From Tyzzerella sp. (GTDB lineage Bacteria > Bacillota > Clostridia > Lachnospirales > Lachnospiraceae): a DNA stretch of 64,000 bases. The stretch covers positions 62,001 to 126,000 of the forward strand of contig JAFQRJ010000015.1 in the NCBI GenBank assembly GCA_017410145.1, in the 5' to 3' direction. A program made the translations under genes and the position numbers. The notes beneath the pieces were generated by a model that ran no database searches, was not told the DNA's origin, and was given only the letters and a program-made list of their open reading frames with translations. Below are positions 59,396 to 64,000 of the stretch, piece by piece (the first letter of the stretch is position 1; every line of letters begins with the position of its first letter).

Positions 59396-61255
59396 ATGAG
59401 TCTAAATCAAGCTCAAATCGAAGCGATTGCCCACAAAGATGGACCATGTATGGTCCTTGCCGGTCCTGGTTCTGGGAAAACTACCGTTATCACTAATCGA
59501 ATAGTGCATTTGATTGAAAAGCACAAGGTGAAGCCGGAGGAAATTCTAGTCATCACCTTCTCAAAAGCTGCGTCAAAAGAGATGCGGGAACGATTTTATA
59601 AAATAAAGATGGGTAATGGCACATCAGTAACAGCATCTGGTGCATCGTCTGTGGCGTTTGGTACTTTTCACGGTATCTACTACGGCATTTTAAAGTGGGC
59701 TTATAAATTAACTTCAGAAAATATCTTTTCAGATGAGCAGAAGTACCAGCTTTTGCAGAGGGTAGTGGAACGCATGAATCTGGATGTGGATGATGAAAAA
59801 GATTTCCTGCAGGGGATTGCAGGGGAAATCAGTAATGTAAAGAATAATTGCATTTCTCTACAAGAGTACAAATCTTTAAACTGTGATGAACAGGAATTTA
59901 GTCGAATTTATCAAACATACGAAGAGGAACGAAAGAGGCGCAAGAAAATAGACTTTGATGACATGCTTGTCTTAACTTATGAGCTTTTTCAGAAACGGCC
60001 GGACATTTTAAAAATGTGGCAAACCAAATATAAATATATATTAATCGATGAGTTTCAAGATATTAACAAAGTGCAGTATGATGTCATTCGCATGCTGGCA
60101 GCACCGGAAGATAATATATTTATCGTAGGGGATGACGACCAGTCTATTTATCGGTTTCGCGGAGCAAGACCAGAGATTATGTTGAATTTCCCAAAGGATT
60201 TTCCGGAAACAAAACAGATAATCTTGGATGTAAATTATCGCTCGACAAGAGCTATTGTGAATGGTGCGGGGCGCGTTATCGCACGCAATTGCAAACGATA
60301 TCCAAAGCAGATTGTCACAACCAATGAACAGGGTGTAAATGTACATGTTCAAGAAGTCCGTCACCCCATAGAGGAGAGCAAGTATGTGTTAAAAGAGATA
60401 CAGAAGGCGTTAAAAGATGGCGTGCCGCCAACGGAGATAGCAGTTCTTTTCCGCACCAATAACGAGGCGCGGGTATTGATTGAAACGCTGATGGAATATA
60501 ATCAGCCTTTCTATATGAAGGAGCATATTCCAAATCTGTACGAGCATTTTATTGCACGAAATCTGATTGCTTATATGAAAATGGCATTAGGAGACCGCTC
60601 ACGAAAGTTGTTTTTGGAGATTATGAATCGACCAAATCGCTATATTGGAAGGGATAGTGTAGAAAATGGAGAAGTGTCCTTCGAGGATTTGAAGAAATTT
60701 TATGCAGACAAAGAATGGATGCAGGACCGCATTGACCAATTGGATGTGGACTTACGCATTATCAAAAGATGTAAACCCTATGCAGCTATTCGGTATATTC
60801 GTAAGCACATAGGATATGATGATTTTTTGAAGGAATATGCGGTGAAGCGTAGAATTAAATTAGAAGAACTAATGGATGTTGTGCATGAAATTGAAATGCG
60901 CGCAAAGGAGTTTAAGACTATTGAGGATTGGTTTTCCCATATTGAAGAATATGGGGAGAATTTGCGAAGACAAGCAGAACTCCGAGGACCAAGTCAAAAT
61001 GTGGTTCAGTTGATGACCATGCATGCAGCCAAGGGATTGGAATTTCATACGGTATTTATTATCGGTGCAAATGAGGATGTTTGCCCGTATAAAAAGGCAG
61101 AAACCGCAGAAGAAATAGAGGAAGAGCGAAGACTCTTCTATGTAGCAATGACAAGGGCGAAAAAGCAACTGGTTATTTCATATAGTAAAGAGCGAAATGG
61201 GAAGAAGATGAAGCAGTCAAGGTTTGTTGGAGAACTATTAAATCTAAAAAAATAA
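59396..61255 (+). CDS. UvrD/PcrA-like superfamily 1 DNA helicase
   Basis: A 619-residue SF1A helicase: LAGPGSGKTTVI (Walker A), ITFSKAASKEM (Ia), DEFQDIN (II), GDDDQSIYRFRGA (III), NYRSTRAI (IV), TMHAAKGLEFHTVF (V) and FYVAMTRAKKQL (VI). It is shorter than PcrA (about 720-750) because the C-terminal tail is missing, so it is a separate UvrD-like paralogue acting in repair or recombination. AAGGGG precedes the ATG, immediately after the repeat array. Confidence 0.92.
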   Translation: MSLNQAQIEAIAHKDGPCMVLAGPGSGKTTVITNRIVHLIEKHKVKPEEILVITFSKAASKEMRERFYKIKMGNGTSVTASGASSVAFGTFHGIYYGILKWAYKLTSENIFSDEQKYQLLQRVVERMNLDVDDEKDFLQGIAGEISNVKNNCISLQEYKSLNCDEQEFSRIYQTYEEERKRRKKIDFDDMLVLTYELFQKRPDILKMWQTKYKYILIDEFQDINKVQYDVIRMLAAPEDNIFIVGDDDQSIYRFRGARPEIMLNFPKDFPETKQIILDVNYRSTRAIVNGAGRVIARNCKRYPKQIVTTNEQGVNVHVQEVRHPIEESKYVLKEIQKALKDGVPPTEIAVLFRTNNEARVLIETLMEYNQPFYMKEHIPNLYEHFIARNLIAYMKMALGDRSRKLFLEIMNRPNRYIGRDSVENGEVSFEDLKKFYADKEWMQDRIDQLDVDLRIIKRCKPYAAIRYIRKHIGYDDFLKEYAVKRRIKLEELMDVVHEIEMRAKEFKTIEDWFSHIEEYGENLRRQAELRGPSQNVVQLMTMHAAKGLEFHTVFIIGANEDVCPYKKAETAEEIEEERRLFYVAMTRAKKQLVISYSKERNGKKMKQSRFVGELLNLKK

Positions 61256-61264
61256 TAAAGATAG

Positions 61265-61293
61265 TTGACAAAACTTTCCCATGGGTGTATCTT
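61265..61293 (+). promoter_or_regulatory. Sigma-A promoter of the hrcA-grpE-dnaK operon
   Basis: Perfect TTGACA (61265-61270), 17-bp spacer, TATCTT (61288-61293). The start point falls just before the CIRCE operator. Confidence 0.8.
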
Positions 61294-61306
61294 AATAACG
61301 TAGATA

Positions 61307-61333
61307 TTAGCACTCGAAGGAAAAGAGTGCTAA
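61307..61333 (+). promoter_or_regulatory. CIRCE operator
   Basis: Perfect TTAGCACTC-N9-GAGTGCTAA, the binding site of the HrcA repressor. Its position just after the transcription start gives HrcA autorepression and heat-shock control of the whole operon. Confidence 0.97.
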
Positions 61334-61356
61334 TAAACAAAAAAGAGGAGGTATAT

Positions 61357-62397
61357 ATGGAACTAAATCATGGATTAGACGATCGCAAACTTAAGATTTT
61401 ACATGCGGTTATCAAGAATTATTTAGAGACCGGAGAACCGGTTGGCTCAAGAACCATTTCTAAATATACGGACTTGAATTTGAGTTCAGCAACCATCCGT
61501 AATGAGATGGCTGATTTAGAGGATTTGGGTTACATTATACAGCCTCATACATCAGCGGGACGTATTCCTTCGGATAAAGGATATCGTTTGTATGTAGATA
61601 TGTTGATGGCGGAGAAGGAACAGGAAGTTATCGAGATGCGGGAGCAGATGCTGGAGAAGGCCGATAAGATGGATAAGATCTTGAAGCAGGCTGCAAAGGT
61701 GTTGGCGGTTAATACGAATTACGCAACCATGGTTTCCGCTCCGACAATGAACCGCAACAAATTAAAATTCATTCAGCTATCCCAGGTTGATGAGCATCAG
61801 ATTATTGCTGTCATTGTGATGGAGGGTAACATTATTAAGAATAAGATTGTTACAGTGGAAGAAACTCTTAATAATGAGATCATGCTGAAGTTAAATATGC
61901 TTTTGAACACAAGTCTTCCGGGAATGTCAATTGAAGAGATTAATCTAGGAATGATAGCAGCATTGAAAGAGCAGGCCGGAGAACAGAGTGAAATCATCGG
62001 CGATGTATTACATGCAATTGGAAGCACCATACAGCCGGAGGATTTGGAAATCTATACCAGCGGTGCAACAAATGTATTTAAGTACCCGGAACTTAGCGAT
62101 AATCACAGTGCACAAGAGATTATTAACGCATTTGAAGAAAAGCAGATGTTACAGGAGATTGTGACACAGACACTTTCTAAGGAAGATAATCATGGCATTC
62201 AAGTTTACATCGGTAATGAGACACCTGTACAATCCATGAAAGATTGTAGTGTGGTTACAGCAACATATGAATTGGGTGAAGGCATGCAGGGAACGATAGG
62301 TATTATCGGACCGAAGCGAATGGATTATGAACATGTAATGAAGACTCTGAAAACTCTGATGACAGAGCTTGACGAGATTTTCCATAAACAAGAATAG
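61357..62397 (+). CDS. hrcA: Heat-inducible transcription repressor HrcA
   Basis: A 346-residue repressor: N-terminal winged helix (SRTISKYTDLNLSSATIRNE), HTSAGRIPSDKGYR and the C-terminal GAF-like domain (GPKRMDYEHVM). It binds the CIRCE site upstream and is folded by chaperonin in known systems. ATG 61357 follows AGAGGAGGT; the longer in-frame start would translate the operator. Confidence 0.97.
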   Translation: MELNHGLDDRKLKILHAVIKNYLETGEPVGSRTISKYTDLNLSSATIRNEMADLEDLGYIIQPHTSAGRIPSDKGYRLYVDMLMAEKEQEVIEMREQMLEKADKMDKILKQAAKVLAVNTNYATMVSAPTMNRNKLKFIQLSQVDEHQIIAVIVMEGNIIKNKIVTVEETLNNEIMLKLNMLLNTSLPGMSIEEINLGMIAALKEQAGEQSEIIGDVLHAIGSTIQPEDLEIYTSGATNVFKYPELSDNHSAQEIINAFEEKQMLQEIVTQTLSKEDNHGIQVYIGNETPVQSMKDCSVVTATYELGEGMQGTIGIIGPKRMDYEHVMKTLKTLMTELDEIFHKQE

Positions 62398-62414
62398 AAA
62401 GGTGGCAAGGTCCC

Positions 62415-63061
62415 TTGGAAGAAAACAAGAATCAAGAGATTGTAGAGGAAACTGTGGAAGAAACTGCAGAGACTGAGACTGTGGCAGAAGAAACTCTCGA
62501 AGGAAATGTGGATGCTGAGACAGCAGAAGCAGAAAATGCAGATGCGGAATCTGAAGAGATAGAGGATGCAGTAGAAGGCGCAGAAAAATCTACAAAAGAG
62601 AAATCAAAATTATTTAAAAAGAAAAAAGATCCAAAAGATGAGAGAATTGAAGAACTCTCAGACAAACTGTTAAGGCAGATGGCTGAGTTCGATAATTTCC
62701 GTAAACGTACAGAAAAAGAGAAATCAGCAATGTACGAAATCGGTGCAAAGGACATTATTGAAAAGTTGCTTCCGGTAGTGGATAACTTCGAGAGAGGTTT
62801 TCTGACTGTAGCAGAAGAAGATAAGGAAGATGCATTTGTGACCGGTATGGAAATGGTGTATAAGCAACTGATGACGATGCTTGAGACAGTTGGTGTTAAT
62901 CCAATTGAGGCAGTTGGGAAGGAATTCAATCCGGACCTTCACAATGCAGTAATGCATGTGGAAGATGAGACGGTTGGAGATAATATTATTGTAGAAGAAT
63001 TTCAAAAAGGTTACACATACCGCGACTCAGTAGTGAGATATAGCATGGTAAAGGTAGCGAA

Positions 63062-63065
<4 letters not shown>
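62415..63065 (+). CDS. grpE: Nucleotide exchange factor GrpE
   Basis: A 216-residue protein: an acidic, Glu/Ala-rich N-terminal tail of about 65 residues, a long coiled coil (LSDKLLRQMAEFDNFRKRTE) and the C-terminal beta domain with FNPDLHNAVMH and VVRYSMVKVAN. Releases ADP from DnaK. TTG start at 62415, with AAGG close upstream. Overlaps the following 43-residue ORF. Confidence 0.95.

Positions 63066-64000
<935 letters not shown>

Noticed and set aside
62432..62929. 165-residue Ser-rich antisense ORF over grpE
   Set aside because: Produced by reverse reading of the Glu/Ala-rich grpE tail (GAA/GCA codons give TTC/TGC frames); not a gene.

Overview
This window looks like a chromosomal segment of a low-GC, Gram-positive anaerobe of the Lachnospiraceae (Clostridia). 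The evidence is the core gene order frr-uppS-cdsA-dxr-rseP and hrcA-grpE-dnaK with a CIRCE operator, AT-rich codon use, strong AGGAGG-type ribosome sites, lineage-typical families (DUF5716/DUF5717, DUF6147, DUF4367, VanZ) and no outer-membrane or LPS genes. The assignment comes from gene content only; no database was searched.

Region 1 (1-16.8 kb) is a surface-polysaccharide cluster, all on the + strand: the end of a UDP-glucose dehydrogenase, a PF14907 nucleotidyltransferase-like protein, an initiating phosphoglycosyltransferase, a sugar epimerase/reductase, a WbuB-like glycosyltransferase, a WbpG-like amidotransferase, three more GT4 enzymes, a hexapeptide acetyltransferase, a Wzy-like polymerase, a TupA-like ATP-grasp protein, a pyruvyltransferase, a Wzx flippase and an F420-hydrogenase-beta-like protein with a separately encoded ferredoxin domain. 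It ends with the first UDP-N-acetyl-L-fucosamine gene (capE-like). The other two genes of that pathway (capF, capG) lie at 29.3-31.7 kb.

Region 2 (16.8-29.3 kb) is a 12.5-kb accessory block between capE and capF. It holds an Rpn-family nuclease gene with a decayed paralogue; a sigma-like/anti-sigma-like/secreted-protein operon; a small-gene element with inverted-repeat ends; a RelA/SpoT-synthetase three-gene operon (toxSAS-like); a two-gene operon of a 1066-residue protein with a nucleoside-deoxyribosyltransferase-like (NDT-like) domain plus an FRG-domain protein; and an XRE regulator + AAA ATPase + broken TOPRIM-like gene. Three hairpin/T-run elements occur here, two of them clear homologues with compensating stem changes, near the starts of modules. 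The NDT-like/FRG operon with its hairpin leader is the best candidate for an undescribed (probably defence) system.

Region 3 (29.3-50.9 kb) returns to core and lineage genes: capF, capG, two VanZ proteins with a tiny antisense membrane-protein gene between them, tyrA, a second EF-G with an altered G4 motif, trkA-trkH potassium uptake, pyrH-frr-uppS-cdsA-dxr-rseP, a SpoIID-like/peptidoglycan-binding protein, a membrane-anchored nuclease and a Ca/Na exchanger.

Region 4 (50.9-64 kb) carries the DUF5717/DUF5716/TPR-like block, a MocR-type aminotransferase, gltX, a regular five-copy ~73-bp hairpin repeat array, a UvrD-like helicase and the heat-shock operon hrcA-grpE-(43-residue ORF)-dnaK, with dnaK cut by the window end.
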